Shown piece by piece: positions 43,511-54,632 of a DNA stretch of 64,000 bases. Every line of letters starts with the position of its first letter. Within the stretch, counting starts at the first letter, position 1. The translations under genes were made by a program, and so were the position numbers. Origin of the DNA: Vreelandella populi (GTDB taxonomy: Bacteria > Pseudomonadota > Gammaproteobacteria > Pseudomonadales > Halomonadaceae); the NCBI RefSeq assembly GCF_003989825.1, contig NZ_RZHE01000004.1, positions 266,717 through 330,716 on the forward strand, read 5' to 3'. The notes under the pieces are model-generated. The model made no database searches. It had not been told where the DNA came from and saw only the letters and a list, made by a program, of their open reading frames with translations.

Positions 43511-44062
43511 TCAACGCTGATTCAGATAGCCCGCATTTTGCTGCCACCACTGCTGGGCGATCTGCACATTTTCGGCGTTGCCTGATGGCTCCAGAACGGT
43601 AGGCAATTTTACGTAGTCGCCCCCTGTTCTTGCCATCAAAAGCGGGTCTTGGGTGGCCAGCTGGAGCGCATAGAGCACCAACATTTGCTCGTACTCATCC
43701 GAGGCATGCAGTTGGGAAAATAATAAGGGTACCGCCGGAAGGCCAATCTCCCCTAACCGTTCAGCGGCGATATACCAGATACGCGGATTATCGCGATCGC
43801 CATAGGTGGAAACAAAGCGGCGATCCGCCAGCCGGCTTACATAATAGGAAGCTTCCTCTTCCGGGCTTACAAATAGTGGTGGCTTCCAGTCAGTGGCCGA
43901 CCCCGTAACAGGATAGCTGACAGACGCGGCGGCAGGCACTGGCTGTGAAGTTGGCACATCAACCGCATTGGATGTAGCTGGCGAAGCGGCGCGCTGATTT
44001 CCTGCACATCCGGCTAAAGCCAAGCTCCCCAATAGTAGGACATACAACACTTTCTGCTGCAT
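43511..44062 (-). CDS. Lipoprotein of unknown function
   Basis: A 183-residue lipoprotein. The signal peptide ends in a lipobox (SLALAGC). A Ser/Pro/Thr-rich linker (to about residue 55) leads to a helical domain with a HEAT-like look (RIWYIAAERLGEIGLPAVPLLFSQL, then DEYEQMLVLYALQLATQDP) that may bind a partner protein. ATG 44062 has AAGGGA at 8 bases; ATG 44068 is also possible. Single gene between PEBP and the DCC gene. Confidence 0.8.
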   Translation of the reverse strand: MQQKVLYVLLLGSLALAGCAGNQRAASPATSNAVDVPTSQPVPAAASVSYPVTGSATDWKPPLFVSPEEEASYYVSRLADRRFVSTYGDRDNPRIWYIAAERLGEIGLPAVPLLFSQLHASDEYEQMLVLYALQLATQDPLLMARTGGDYVKLPTVLEPSGNAENVQIAQQWWQQNAGYLNQR

Positions 44063-44096
44063 ATTCATGTTCCCTTTGCACTCCCTATGCACTTTT

Positions 44097-44468
44097 TCAA
44101 GACCAACGGCCCTGCTGCTTTAAACGTCGTTTTACCCAGCTGTCATAAAGCACCCGAAGCCCTGGTTTGATGAGGGGCAGACCAATTAACCAGGCAAGGG
44201 GGCGTAAGAGTAAAACACGCGCCATCAGCACGCGGTAGGCGTCGACTCCTTCGATGATATGCCCATCGGCCTGCTCGATATGCAGCGATTTCAATGCCGC
44301 TTCAGGCGCTATTCCCTTGGCGCGTAATGCATCCTCATACTCACCGACATCGCACCAGTGAATATCACGTGCGCTCTCCCCTGCCCAGCGCTCATAGCGC
44401 CGCCGGTCCTTCCGGCAACTGGGGCAAACCGCATCGTAATATACATTGATAAAAGCGTGCTTGGGCAT
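44097..44468 (-). CDS. DCC-family thiol-disulfide protein (DUF393)
   Basis: A 123-residue protein of the DUF393/DCC family, a thioredoxin-like fold with a CPSC pair (Cys15, Cys18) after YYDAVCP. The second family motif (GVDAYRVLMARV) and a hydrophobic C-terminal region follow. Redox role likely, partner unknown. The ribosome site is weak. Confidence 0.9.
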   Translation of the reverse strand: MPKHAFINVYYDAVCPSCRKDRRRYERWAGESARDIHWCDVGEYEDALRAKGIAPEAALKSLHIEQADGHIIEGVDAYRVLMARVLLLRPLAWLIGLPLIKPGLRVLYDSWVKRRLKQQGRWS

Positions 44469-44565
44469 ATGGGCTCAGGGTAATTTTTACCGGTTAAGTG
44501 TGGCACTTCTCCTGCACGACGCAAACCACCATGACACGCTTCATTTCAGTGACGGTTAAGCTTGG

Positions 44566-45867
44566 TTAAAGCATTGGCAGCCAGAAAGCCAAAGCGATCA
44601 AGGTCGCGAGCAGTACCGGTGGCGTAATTACCAAGCCGATTTTCATGTATTGGCCCCAGCCAATCTTGTACCCCTTGCCCGCCAGCACGTGCAGCCAAAG
44701 AAGCGTGGCAAGACTGCCGATCGGCGTGAACTTGGGCCCCAGATCGTTACCAATGACATTGGCATAGATCATCAGCTCTTGAGTTGCCGCGGGTACCTGC
44801 GCCTGGTCGATCGCCAGCGCGCCGACCAGCGTTGAGGGCATATTGTTCATGACAGAGGCCACGATTGCCGAAAGAAAGCCGGTGCCCAGGGTCGCAACAA
44901 CGTCACCCTGTTGCGCTAGCCATTCAAGCGCCAGAGCGCCGTAATGGGTCAGTCCCGCATTGCCAAGCCCGTAAACGACGAGGTACATACCAATCGAGAA
45001 CAGCACGATCTGCCAAGGTGCACCGCGCAGCGCGCCCGTTACAGAGACGACGGCGCCACGCCCTTGTTGCCACCATCGCCCTGCAATGACCATCAAAAGA
45101 ACCGCTGCGGCTCCTGTCACAAAGGCGATAGGAATACCTAGCGGCGCCGTCACGAAATAAGCAACAAGTAGTGTCGCAAGCAAAGGAAAAGCCGCTTTGA
45201 ATACCAACGGGTCCTTAACGGCCAAGCGCGGTTCGTCTAGATTCTCAACGGGATAGTGTTTAGGGATTCGACGACCAAAGACAATCCACAGCACGCCAAG
45301 CGTTGCCGCCAGAGAAACCAGGTTCACCGGTACCATGACCGCTGCATAGCGATCAAAACTGATATTGAAATAGTTGGCACTGACGATATTGACGAGGTTG
45401 GAAATTACCAGCGGTAGACTGGTGGTATCGGCGACAAACCCCGTCGCGATGATAAAGGCTAACGCCGCTGGCGGTTCAAAGTTCAGGCGTAGCAGAATGG
45501 CGATAACAATCGGAGTCAGCAGTAACGCCGCGCCATCGTTGGCAAAGAACGCAGCAATCACAGCACCCAATATCACGATCAGAGGGAAAAGCAGGTGCCC
45601 TCGCCCATTCCCCCAGCGCGCCACATGGAGCGCCGCCCAGGCGAAGAACCCCGCCTCATCTAAAATCAGCGAAATGATGATCAGCGCGACGAACGTGAAG
45701 GTGGCATCCCAGACAATATCCCACACCACGACAACATCGGATAAATGCACCACCCCCATTAGCAGTGCCACTAGAGCACCGCCCAGCGCGCTCCAACCGA
45801 TACCCAATCCTCTTGGCTGCCATATCACCAGAACCAGAGTGACGACAAAAATAGCCAGTGCCAACAT
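44566..45867 (-). CDS. arsB: Arsenite efflux transporter ArsB
   Basis: A 433-residue inner-membrane antiporter of the ArsB/NhaD superfamily with about 12 helices. It exports As(III) (or Sb(III)) using the proton gradient. Marks include [49 protein letters not shown] and [24 protein letters not shown] precedes the ATG, 13 bp after arsH. Last gene of the arsRCHB operon. Confidence 0.95.
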   Translation of the reverse strand: MLALAIFVVTLVLVIWQPRGLGIGWSALGGALVALLMGVVHLSDVVVVWDIVWDATFTFVALIIISLILDEAGFFAWAALHVARWGNGRGHLLFPLIVILGAVIAAFFANDGAALLLTPIVIAILLRLNFEPPAALAFIIATGFVADTTSLPLVISNLVNIVSANYFNISFDRYAAVMVPVNLVSLAATLGVLWIVFGRRIPKHYPVENLDEPRLAVKDPLVFKAAFPLLATLLVAYFVTAPLGIPIAFVTGAAAVLLMVIAGRWWQQGRGAVVSVTGALRGAPWQIVLFSIGMYLVVYGLGNAGLTHYGALALEWLAQQGDVVATLGTGFLSAIVASVMNNMPSTLVGALAIDQAQVPAATQELMIYANVIGNDLGPKFTPIGSLATLLWLHVLAGKGYKIGWGQYMKIGLVITPPVLLATLIALAFWLPML

Positions 45868-45880
45868 GAAAGGTCCTTAG

Positions 45881-46609
45881 TCAGTGAGTGGTTTGGTTAA
45901 CGCGACGAGAGAGTTCTTCTGCACTTTCAACACGCTCTGAATAGCGATCGGTAAGATAGGCAGACCTGCCCCGCGTCAGCCATGTGAACTTCACTAGCTC
46001 TTCGCAAACATCGACGATACGCATATAAAGCGGGGAAAGCTTCATACGCCCGACGTCGTCAAATTCGGTGAACGCTTTGGGTACGGAAGACTGGTTGGGG
46101 ATAGTGACCATCCGCATCCAACGCCCTAGAATTCGCATCTGGTTGACGGCATTAAAGCTCTGGCTTCCGCCGGAAACTTCTATCACTGCCAGAGTTTTAC
46201 CCTGAGTAGGCCGAACGCCGCCCAGCGATAGAGGTATCCAATCGATTTGCGTCTTCATGATGCCCGTCATTGCACCATGGCGTTCGGGACTGACCCAGAG
46301 CATGCCCTCAGACCATTGGGCAAGCTCGCGCAGTTCTTGTACTTTCGGGTGGTCAGTGTCCGCGTCGTCTGGCAACGGCAAACCCGACGGATTAAAGGTA
46401 CGTACTTCGCAGCCGTACCAGCGCAGCAACCTCATCGCTTCTTCGGATGCCAAGCGTGAAAAAGAGCGTTCGCGCAGAGAGCCGTAAAGCACCAGAATTC
46501 TGGGTGGATGGCGCGGCGCGTCAGACCCCGCTAAGGCATCTACGTCGATCGGCTGCAGCTTCTGCGGGTCAATATTAGGCAGATCGTCGAAGCTGACAGG
46601 CTCACTCAT
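45881..46609 (-). CDS. arsH: ArsH NADPH-dependent FMN reductase
   Basis: A 242-residue flavoprotein. [17 protein letters not shown] is the FMN phosphate loop; [20 protein letters not shown] and [20 protein letters not shown] are ArsH hallmarks. ArsH oxidises trivalent organoarsenicals and aids resistance. The first 30 residues are an acidic extension. It overlaps the arsC stop by 4 bp. Confidence 0.96.
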   Translation of the reverse strand: MSEPVSFDDLPNIDPQKLQPIDVDALAGSDAPRHPPRILVLYGSLRERSFSRLASEEAMRLLRWYGCEVRTFNPSGLPLPDDADTDHPKVQELRELAQWSEGMLWVSPERHGAMTGIMKTQIDWIPLSLGGVRPTQGKTLAVIEVSGGSQSFNAVNQMRILGRWMRMVTIPNQSSVPKAFTEFDDVGRMKLSPLYMRIVDVCEELVKFTWLTRGRSAYLTDRYSERVESAEELSRRVNQTTH

Positions 46610-47019
46610 TGGTGACCTCCATCGACGCGCACAACGTCACCGTCCTCTTTGGTAAACGTGGTTATCGGGTTGGTCAACAAATCAAGCACGCACTCCGAAG
46701 GCCGGCACAGTCGTGCGCCTTTTTTGGTTATCACGATCGGCCGGTTAATCAGAATCGGGTGTTCTATCATGGCATCAATCAGTTGATCATCGTTTAGCGT
46801 CGGGTCGTCGAGATTGAGTTCTTCAAAGGGGGTGCCCTTACGACGCAAGAGCTCACGCGGGGTAATCGCCATCATCGAAAGCAGCTCGATCAGCCGTTCG
46901 CGACTGGGCGGTGTCTTGAGGTACTCGATTACTTCGGGCGCCTCACCTGAGGCTTCGATCATGGCAAGCGTATTACGCGAGGTACCGCACGCGGGGTTGT
47001 GATAAATGGTCGTTTTCAA
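46606..47019 (-). CDS. arsC: Arsenate reductase (glutaredoxin-dependent)
   Basis: A 137-residue enzyme reducing As(V) to As(III). The catalytic Cys11 is in [11 protein letters not shown], and the arginine-containing region GTPFEELNL and [16 protein letters not shown] complete the family active site. It starts 6 bp after arsR and overlaps arsH, so the operon is tight. Confidence 0.97.
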   Translation of the reverse strand: MKTTIYHNPACGTSRNTLAMIEASGEAPEVIEYLKTPPSRERLIELLSMMAITPRELLRRKGTPFEELNLDDPTLNDDQLIDAMIEHPILINRPIVITKKGARLCRPSECVLDLLTNPITTFTKEDGDVVRVDGGHQ

Positions 47020-47025
47020 GGGCTC

Positions 47026-47376
47026 TCACTCCTTATCGTCATGGGTGCAACATTCATCGAATGCCGTCAAGAACGGCTTGCACACTTCTGGATGACCCGC
47101 ACAGCAATCACGAACCAGGAAGTTCAGCATTTGTTGCATGTGTCCCAGACTGGCACGATAGATAATTGAACGGCCCTGCCTGCGTGATACGAGCCATCCT
47201 GCCCGCGCCAGCACCGAAAGATGTGCCGACATCGTGTTATGTGGCACCGCTAACTGGCGCGCAATTTCACCCGCAGGAAGGCCCTCGGGTTCATGGCGTA
47301 TGAGCAGTCGAAACGCTTCAAGGCGCGTCTCTTGAGACAGCGCGGCAAAACTGTCAGTCACGTTTTTAATTTCCAT
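47026..47376 (-). CDS. arsR: ArsR-family arsenic repressor
   Basis: A 116-residue winged-helix repressor. HTH at about 33-60 (LPAGEIARQLAVPHNTMSAHLSVLARAG). It lacks the classical CVC pair in the recognition helix; instead Cys91-Cys92 and Cys99 (CCAGHPEVC) lie near the C-terminus, as in the AfArsR type, with Cys109-Cys110 in addition. It probably senses As(III). No other start is available: ATG 47376 lies within a likely operator (47375-47398) with little room for a ribosome site. Confidence 0.94.
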   Translation of the reverse strand: MEIKNVTDSFAALSQETRLEAFRLLIRHEPEGLPAGEIARQLAVPHNTMSAHLSVLARAGWLVSRRQGRSIIYRASLGHMQQMLNFLVRDCCAGHPEVCKPFLTAFDECCTHDDKE

Positions 47377-47398
47377 ATATCCAGAATAATGGACATAT
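47375..47398. promoter_or_regulatory. ArsR operator candidate over the arsR start codon
   Basis: An imperfect 24-bp dyad (ATATGTCC, 8 bp, GGATATAT read on the minus strand) includes the first two bases of the arsR ATG. ArsR/SmtB operators are such AT-rich dyads. Binding would block transcription start or elongation. Confidence 0.5.
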
Positions 47399-47530
47399 TT
47401 ATATATAACAATTTTTTTCTGCGCGTTATTGGAAACGCTAAATTAAAGCCTGCTCAACTCCCACTTCTTAACGCTACTTGCCGCGTATTAAGCAGTAACG
47501 TCATCAATGCCTCATTAGCTGGAGACCGAT

Positions 47531-48001
47531 ATGACCGAAAGTAAAAAACTGCTGATCATTGCTCACGCGCCTTCTGAGAATACCCAAAAGATGTGGAAGG
47601 CCGTCATGGATGGCGCGTCTAATTCCGATATAGAGAATGTGCAAGTGCAGTCGCTTCCTCCACTTCAAACACAACCCGAAGACATTATTGCAGCCGATGC
47701 GATCATTCTGGGTACAACCGAAAATTTGGGCTATATGGCGGGCTTGATGAAGGACGTATTTGATCGGTGCTACTACCCATGTCTGGATAAGACCGAGGGG
47801 CTGCCGTTCGCCTTTTATATTCGGGCTGGCCATGACGGTACAGGCACCCGCCGAGCGATTGAGAGCATTACCAAGGGGTTGCGCTGGCGGTTGGTGCAAG
47901 ACCCGCTGATTTGTCGGGGAGACTTTCAAGCGGCGTTTCTTGATCATTGCGAGGAGCTGGGATTAGCCATGGCGGCCAGCCTGGAAGCAGGTATTATCTG
48001 A
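47531..48001 (+). CDS. Flavodoxin-fold NAD(P)H oxidoreductase-like protein
   Basis: A 156-residue protein with a flavodoxin-like fold: LLIIAHAPSENTQKM as the phosphate loop, AIILGTTENLGYMAG and FAFYIRAGHDGTGT in the flavin site. Probably FMN-binding. It is divergent from the ars operon, 154 bp away, and its role in arsenic stress is unproven. GGAGACC precedes the ATG. Confidence 0.85.
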   Translation: MTESKKLLIIAHAPSENTQKMWKAVMDGASNSDIENVQVQSLPPLQTQPEDIIAADAIILGTTENLGYMAGLMKDVFDRCYYPCLDKTEGLPFAFYIRAGHDGTGTRRAIESITKGLRWRLVQDPLICRGDFQAAFLDHCEELGLAMAASLEAGII

Positions 48002-48013
48002 GCGAACTATTCG

Positions 48014-48040
48014 AAAAAAACGGCGCCCAAAGGCGCCGTT
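48014..48040 (-). terminator. Terminator after fadA
   Basis: A perfect 9-bp stem (AACGGCGCC with GGCGCCGTT) followed on the minus strand by seven T. It separates the converging oxidoreductase gene and fadA. Confidence 0.9.
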
Positions 48041-48051
48041 TGGAGGCGTGC

Positions 48052-49254
<1,203 letters not shown>

Positions 49255-51432
49255 TTAGACCTGGGCAGAGGCGGTATAGAACTGTTCGTTATTCTGAGCC
49301 ATCTGGCGCAGTTTCTCGGTAGGCGCATAAAGCGGGCCAAGCTCTTCTGCCAGACCATCTGCCAGCTTGACGAATTCAGTAACGCCCATGGCATCAATGT
49401 AGCGCAGCGCACCTCCCCGGAAGGGCGGAAAACCGATGCCATAAATCAGCGCCATATCGGCTTCGGCAGGCGTATCCACGATGTTGTCTTCCAGGCAGCG
49501 TACCGTTTCCAGACACAGCGGCACCATCATGCGGGCGATAATGTCCTCGTCAGAAAACTCTTTTTGCTCCTTGGCCACTTCCTTGATCAGCGCGTACGCC
49601 TGATCATCGCTGACCTTCTTGGGCTTGCCCTTCTTATCCTCTTCGTAGGCATAGAAGCCCTTATCATTTTTCTGGCCCAGGCGGTCGTTTTCATACATCA
49701 CCTGAATGGCGGTTTTGCCATCACGCGCCATACGATCCGGGAAGCCTTCCGCCATCACTTCATTGGCGTGAACTGCTGTGTCCATGCCGACCACGTCCAG
49801 CAGGTAAGCAGGCCCCATCGGCCAGCCGAACTTCTCCATGACTTTATCAACGCGCTGGAAATCGGCACCCTGCTCTACCAGAAAGCTAAAGCCACCAAAA
49901 TAGGGGAACAGCACGCGGTTAACCAAGAACCCGGGGCAGTCGTTGACCACAATGGGTGTCTTACCCATTGCCCGCGCATAGGCAACCGTGGCGGCAACCG
50001 CTGCATCAGAGGTTTTTTCACCGCGAATAACTTCGACGAGTGGCATACGGTGCACGGGGTTGAAAAAGTGCATGCCGCAGAAGTTTTCCGGACGTTTAAG
50101 GTTCTGGGCCAAGCGGTTGATCGAAATAGTCGAGGTATTAGAGGCAAGAATAGTATTTTCACTCACCATGCCTTCGACTTCGGTGAGTACGGCGTCCTTC
50201 ACCTTGGGATTTTCCACCACGGCTTCGACCACTAGATCAACATTGCCGAAATCACCATAAGAGAGCGTGGGGCGGATATTGGTCAGTTTTTCAGCCATTT
50301 GCTCATTGGTAAGCTTTTTGCGCTCGACCTGTTTGGCAAACAGCTTGCGGGCTTCTTTCAGGCCCAGTTCAATGGCCTCATCCTTAATGTCTTTCATCAG
50401 GATGGGGGTACCTTTGGAGGCGCTTTGGTAGGCGATACCGCCTCCCATGATACCTGCCCCCAGCACAGCCGTTTGCTTGACCGGCTGGGCCTGTTTTTCG
50501 TACTTGCTGGCTTTTTTCTTGACGACCTGATCGTTCATGAACAGGCCGACCAGGTTAAAGGCCACGCTGCTTAGCGCCAGCTTGGCAAAGGCTTTCGCTT
50601 CGATTGCCTGGGCGCGGCCACGCTCTTCACCTGCGCCTTTTTGAATAACCTTGATGGCTTCGATCGGCGCGGGATAGTGCGGCCCGGCCTTACCGGCAAC
50701 GTACCCTTTGGCGGTTTCAAATGCCATCATCTGCTCGATGGCGTTGAGCTTAAGCGGGCCTTTTTTCTCCGCTCGGCGCGCCTGGTAATCAAGCTCTCCG
50801 TTAATGGCACGATCCAGAATATCCAGCGCCGCCTCATCAAGCTGTTCGGCGCTAACCACCGCATCCACGGCGCCTACTTTCAAGGCCGCATCGGCACGGT
50901 TTTCAGTGCCACCGGCAATCCACTCAACCGCATTGTCAGCGCCGATTAACCGCGGCAAGCGCACGCAGCCACCCCAACCCGGCAGAATACCCAGCTTGGT
51001 TTCCGGCAGGCCAATTTTTGCCTTTTCACTCATTACGCGAAAATCGGTGGTCAGCAGCACTTCGCACCCGCCACCCAGCGCCAGGCCATTGATGGCCGAA
51101 ACCGTCGGGAAAGGAAGATCTTCAATCCCGTTAAAAATATCGTGTACCTTGAGGTTCATCTCTTCCAGGTACGCTTCGCCTTTAGTGAACAGGCTGTGAA
51201 ATTCGGTGATATCGGCGCCGACGATGAAAGCGTCTTTGCCACTGCCGATAACCAGACCCTGCAGGTCAGTTCCCGCCTGGAGCGCGCCTACCGCTTCTCC
51301 TAGCTCGGTGACAACAGCGCTGGACAGCTTATTGACAGACTCACCCTGTAAATCAAAAGTGAGCTGTGCGATGTGATGGCCACCCAAGGTGTCACGACGC
51401 TCCACCGTGATGGCGTTGCCTTGATAGATCAT
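49255..51432 (-). CDS. fadB: Fatty acid oxidation complex alpha subunit
   Basis: A 725-residue multifunctional enzyme. N-terminal enoyl-CoA hydratase/isomerase (about 1-190: [40 protein letters not shown] with the two catalytic Glu), then 3-hydroxyacyl-CoA dehydrogenase (NAD site [31 protein letters not shown], and C-terminal [13 protein letters not shown]). ATG 51432 has GGAGAG upstream. First gene of fadBA; a palindrome that may bind a TetR-type repressor lies at 51500-51515. Confidence 0.97.
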   Translation of the reverse strand: MIYQGNAITVERRDTLGGHHIAQLTFDLQGESVNKLSSAVVTELGEAVGALQAGTDLQGLVIGSGKDAFIVGADITEFHSLFTKGEAYLEEMNLKVHDIFNGIEDLPFPTVSAINGLALGGGCEVLLTTDFRVMSEKAKIGLPETKLGILPGWGGCVRLPRLIGADNAVEWIAGGTENRADAALKVGAVDAVVSAEQLDEAALDILDRAINGELDYQARRAEKKGPLKLNAIEQMMAFETAKGYVAGKAGPHYPAPIEAIKVIQKGAGEERGRAQAIEAKAFAKLALSSVAFNLVGLFMNDQVVKKKASKYEKQAQPVKQTAVLGAGIMGGGIAYQSASKGTPILMKDIKDEAIELGLKEARKLFAKQVERKKLTNEQMAEKLTNIRPTLSYGDFGNVDLVVEAVVENPKVKDAVLTEVEGMVSENTILASNTSTISINRLAQNLKRPENFCGMHFFNPVHRMPLVEVIRGEKTSDAAVAATVAYARAMGKTPIVVNDCPGFLVNRVLFPYFGGFSFLVEQGADFQRVDKVMEKFGWPMGPAYLLDVVGMDTAVHANEVMAEGFPDRMARDGKTAIQVMYENDRLGQKNDKGFYAYEEDKKGKPKKVSDDQAYALIKEVAKEQKEFSDEDIIARMMVPLCLETVRCLEDNIVDTPAEADMALIYGIGFPPFRGGALRYIDAMGVTEFVKLADGLAEELGPLYAPTEKLRQMAQNNEQFYTASAQV

Positions 51433-51499
51433 CCGTGCTCTCTCCACAAGTTTGGACTGGCGCCCCTGTCAGCAATTTCTCAGCAGGCTCGCCGACATT

Positions 51500-51515
51500 T
51501 CATACGGTCGTTTGA
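51500..51515. promoter_or_regulatory. Palindromic operator candidate before fadBA
   Basis: TCATACG-GT-CGTTTGA is a 16-bp dyad, symmetric except one position each side, 68 bp before the fadB start. It resembles operators of TetR-type fatty acid regulators such as PsrA in gammaproteobacteria. Confidence 0.45.
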
Positions 51516-51704
51516 TCACGTAAGCTTGGTTGAGTTGCTGAACAACGTCAACCCCTGACTTTCGGCTAATCTTTACGCGCCTATGGCTACTACAGTACGC
51601 CTAAAACTCCTTGATTAAGCATCTTTTATGACGATTGCCTAACGGTCGTCGACATTTATAAAAAACCCTAGGATCATGTCTTTTTTATTCATGGGTAAGA
51701 ATTT

Positions 51705-52859
51705 ATGGGTGCACTGCTGACACCTTCGCGCGTCAAGGCCATTCAACAGTTTGTCGAATGCTGGGTTGAACGGCTCAAGCCTTGGAGCTGGCTATGGCCC
51801 CCAATGGCGTTTGCCGCCGGATTGGGTAGCTTTTTTCTGGTGGATCGTCAGCAGTGGCTAGGCGCAGCATTGGCGCTAGGGCTTCTCTTTACCTGGGTTT
51901 TGTTACTTTCTGAAAGTTTGATAGGCCGCTGGTTAGCGCGGCGCGGCCACCCCACTCTTCCAAAAGGCATCACAACGTTCATTGCCCAGATGATTCACCA
52001 GGAGACGCTGTTTTTTACCCTGCCGTTTATTCTGATTACCACGGTATGGAACAGTGGCCAAACCCTGTTTGCCGTGTGTGTGATTGGCATGGCTTTGCTA
52101 TCCATCATCGACCCGCTCTATTACAAGGTAGCAGGAAGGTGGCGCAGCCTCTATTTCGCCTTCCATGCGCTGTGCGTGTTTTTGGTGGTTCTGGTAACGC
52201 TGCCCATCATGCTGCACCTGACCACCGGGCAGAGCCTGTTTCTGGCCATGGCGACAATGGTGCTCGTGGCAACGCCCAGCTTCTGGCATTTGCTGAAACG
52301 CCGCTCATTAAAGCGCTGGTGTGTCTTTTTGGGATTAACCCTGATGCTGGCCTATGCGGCCTGGTTAGGCCGTATTTGGGTGCCACCGGCAAGCCTGTGG
52401 ATGACCAGCACTGCACTTTCACCTTCACTTAATATTCAACAGCGAGAGCCCCAAGGGACCATTGCGCTGACCCCACAAGCCATTCGTGAAAACGGCCTTT
52501 ATGTGTATACCGCGATTCGTGCCCCGCGTGGGTTAAGTGAAACCATCTACCATGCATGGCGGCATAACGAACAACCGATGGATACCGTCAAGCTGGATAT
52601 CAGTGGTGGACGTGAGCAGGGTTACCGAGCTTGGAGCCACAAGCTTAACTTCCCTGCTGACCCTACTGGAAATTGGCGCGTGGACATCATGACTGATAGC
52701 GGCCAACGCCTGGGGCTTATTCGCTTTACGGTATCGGAAGACCCTCAAAAAGCCACAATAGCCGATAGCACCATTCGCCCCAGCGGGCTAAGCGGGATCG
52801 ATTTACGCCGTTTTGTGCCGGATGGCCGTAACAGCACTGATGAACAAGAGCGCGACTAA
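51705..52859 (+). CDS. DUF5924/DUF2914 membrane protein
   Basis: A 384-residue protein. About six hydrophobic helices (residues 30-235) form a DUF5924-type membrane part. The C-terminal 130 residues are a DUF2914-like beta domain (ALTPQAIRENGLYVYTAIRA, IYHAWRHNEQPMDTVKLDIS, NWRVDIMTDSGQRLGLIRF), probably periplasmic. Function is unknown. The start is ATG 51705 with a modest GGGTAAG upstream. Confidence 0.82.
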   Translation: MGALLTPSRVKAIQQFVECWVERLKPWSWLWPPMAFAAGLGSFFLVDRQQWLGAALALGLLFTWVLLLSESLIGRWLARRGHPTLPKGITTFIAQMIHQETLFFTLPFILITTVWNSGQTLFAVCVIGMALLSIIDPLYYKVAGRWRSLYFAFHALCVFLVVLVTLPIMLHLTTGQSLFLAMATMVLVATPSFWHLLKRRSLKRWCVFLGLTLMLAYAAWLGRIWVPPASLWMTSTALSPSLNIQQREPQGTIALTPQAIRENGLYVYTAIRAPRGLSETIYHAWRHNEQPMDTVKLDISGGREQGYRAWSHKLNFPADPTGNWRVDIMTDSGQRLGLIRFTVSEDPQKATIADSTIRPSGLSGIDLRRFVPDGRNSTDEQERD

Positions 52860-52934
52860 TGCGCCCTATGTCTTGCAATCAACGCCATAGCTAATGACAA
52901 TTCACGTACTTCCCCTTTTAGCAGCGAGTTGCCC

Positions 52935-53387
52935 ATGGCTTCATCGATTGGTTTTCGTTTAGCACGCCTGCCGCATTTGTGGCGCTCAATTCTGGACCGA
53001 AGGCTGGCCCCACTGGGGCTTACTCAAACCCGCTGGGTCACGCTTTATCACATCTGGCGTCTGGGCGAAGGTCATCCGCAGTGCGACTTGGCCCGAGTGA
53101 TTGGCGTAGAAGCGCCTTCGCTTGTGCGCACGCTTGGCCAGCTTGAAGAACAGGGCTTGGTTGAGCGTCGCGCCTGCGATAATGACCGCCGCAGTAAACG
53201 TATTTACCTGATGCCTGCGGCCATGCCGCTTCTTGAGAAAATTGATAGCGTTGCCCAGGAAGCACGTGCCGAGATGTTTGCAGGCCTCAGTCCCGAAAAT
53301 ATTGAGCAATTGGACGAATGGTTATCCTTGATTGAATCCAATGGGCTTGCCATTCAAGCCCGGGACCAGGAAACGCCGGTCGAATAA
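52935..53387 (+). CDS. MarR/SlyA-family regulator
   Basis: A 150-residue winged-helix regulator close to SlyA. It begins IGFRLARLPHLWRSILDRRL, with LTQTRWVTLYHIWRLGEGHP, the recognition helix VEAPSLVRTLGQLEEQGLVER and the wing NDRRSKRIYL. It probably binds small phenolic ligands. ATG 52935 has GCGAG at 6 bases; TTG 52929 is less likely. Targets unknown. Confidence 0.9.
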   Translation: MASSIGFRLARLPHLWRSILDRRLAPLGLTQTRWVTLYHIWRLGEGHPQCDLARVIGVEAPSLVRTLGQLEEQGLVERRACDNDRRSKRIYLMPAAMPLLEKIDSVAQEARAEMFAGLSPENIEQLDEWLSLIESNGLAIQARDQETPVE

Positions 53388-53406
53388 CCGGCTGGCTGAA
53401 CACGGT

Positions 53407-53967
53407 TTAACGCTCACCTGCCTGATTGGGTGACGAAACGTCTCCTTTCTTCGAACTAGTCGATGTTTTGATCGATTGATCAGCTAACCCACCCAGCGTG
53501 CTACGCAGTTGATTGAAAGCTGCTGCGTAGACGCTAAAGCGCTCAGCCGTTTGCGATTCCCACCACCATAACGTCAATCCGTTTGGCGTTGACTCTACCA
53601 CCAGCGCATCCTGAGGCAGTCGCTCCAAAAGCTCTTGCAACATTTGTGCGGCTGACTCGGGCAGTGGCCTAAGCGGTGCAATACGCCAGCGCCAGCCAGC
53701 ACAGTAGGTATCCAAGGCACTGCTTGCATGGCTATCACGTACTAACAGGAAATCTGGGCCTGGGGCTTCTTGAGGGTAATACCATCGGTAGGCCGGCATG
53801 GTGCCCTTGAAATGGTGCAGCGGTGGCTTTTCGAGCTTCACGCTCGCGCCTTCATCGGCGGCTCTGGCGCGCAGAGTTCCTTGACGCTTCTGGCGCGGGC
53901 TGGGTTTTAACCACATGACCGGCGCCATGACGAACATCAAGACGAAGCCAATAATTAACCATTCCAT
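53407..53967 (-). CDS. Membrane-anchored hypothetical protein
   Basis: A 186-residue protein with an N-terminal transmembrane helix (about 3-20) and a cytoplasmic domain with aromatic clusters (MPAYRWYYPQEAPGPDFLLV, GWRWRIAPLRPLPE, LTLWWWES). Similar proteins occur in Pseudomonas. No named domain. It ends in a Ser/Thr/Lys-rich tail. GAGG lies upstream of the ATG at long spacing. Confidence 0.78.
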   Translation of the reverse strand: MEWLIIGFVLMFVMAPVMWLKPSPRQKRQGTLRARAADEGASVKLEKPPLHHFKGTMPAYRWYYPQEAPGPDFLLVRDSHASSALDTYCAGWRWRIAPLRPLPESAAQMLQELLERLPQDALVVESTPNGLTLWWWESQTAERFSVYAAAFNQLRSTLGGLADQSIKTSTSSKKGDVSSPNQAGER

Positions 53968-54113
53968 TGCTAGTTCAACCTCACTTAAGCCACACTAAAC
54001 AGGTAATTCGTAAAACCATGACGTAGATCGTTGTGAATACAAGATACGCCACCTAAAGTAATAATTATTAAACAAGAAGTTTCTCTTGTTACTCACTGCT
54101 GAGGAGACATGTC

Positions 54114-54566
54114 ATGAGCTACCACCATATTCTGGTCGCCGTTGACCTCACCAAGGACTCACACAAGATTCTGGAGCGTGCCATTGCTATTGCTGAGCGT
54201 AATAACGGTGCCAAGATTTCGATCATGCATACCCTTGAGCCGCTTGGCTTTGCCTACGGCGGGGATATCCCGATGGACCTTACCAGCATCCAGGACCAGC
54301 TTGATGATCACGCCAAGTCGCGCCTAGCTGAAATTGCAGCCCCTCATATAGCCCTTGCAGATCAGCATGTTGTGGTCGGTATGCCAGATACTGAAATCCA
54401 TCGCTTTGCCAGCGAACATAACGTTGATTTAATCGTGGTGGGCTCGCATGGCCGCCATGGGTTTGCTCTGCTTTTGGGTTCTACTTCCACTGGCGTATTA
54501 CACGGTGCCCAGTGCGATGTGCTGGCGGTTCGGGTGGGCAATAAAGGCGAAAAAAGCGTTGAGTAA
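54114..54566 (+). CDS. uspA: Universal stress protein (UspA family)
   Basis: A 150-residue UspA protein. YHHILVAVDLTKDSHKILER is the start of the fold, and GSHGRHGFALLLGSTS is the ATP-binding G-2x-G-9x-G(S/T) motif, so this member probably binds ATP. GAGGAG precedes the ATG; a 7-bp inverted repeat (AACAAGA/TCTTGTT, 54071-54090) lies in the leader. Confidence 0.93.
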   Translation: MSYHHILVAVDLTKDSHKILERAIAIAERNNGAKISIMHTLEPLGFAYGGDIPMDLTSIQDQLDDHAKSRLAEIAAPHIALADQHVVVGMPDTEIHRFASEHNVDLIVVGSHGRHGFALLLGSTSTGVLHGAQCDVLAVRVGNKGEKSVE

Positions 54567-54596
54567 CCGCTTTACGCACTGATAACTCTTACTAAA

Positions 54597-54627
54597 CAAG
54601 GCGCCTGATGGCGCCTTGTTTGCATTT
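54597..54627 (+). terminator. Terminator after uspA
   Basis: A perfect 9-bp stem (CAAGGCGCC with GGCGCCTTG, 4-base loop) followed by TTTGCATTTT, between converging genes. Confidence 0.75.
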
Positions 54628-54632
54628 TGCTC

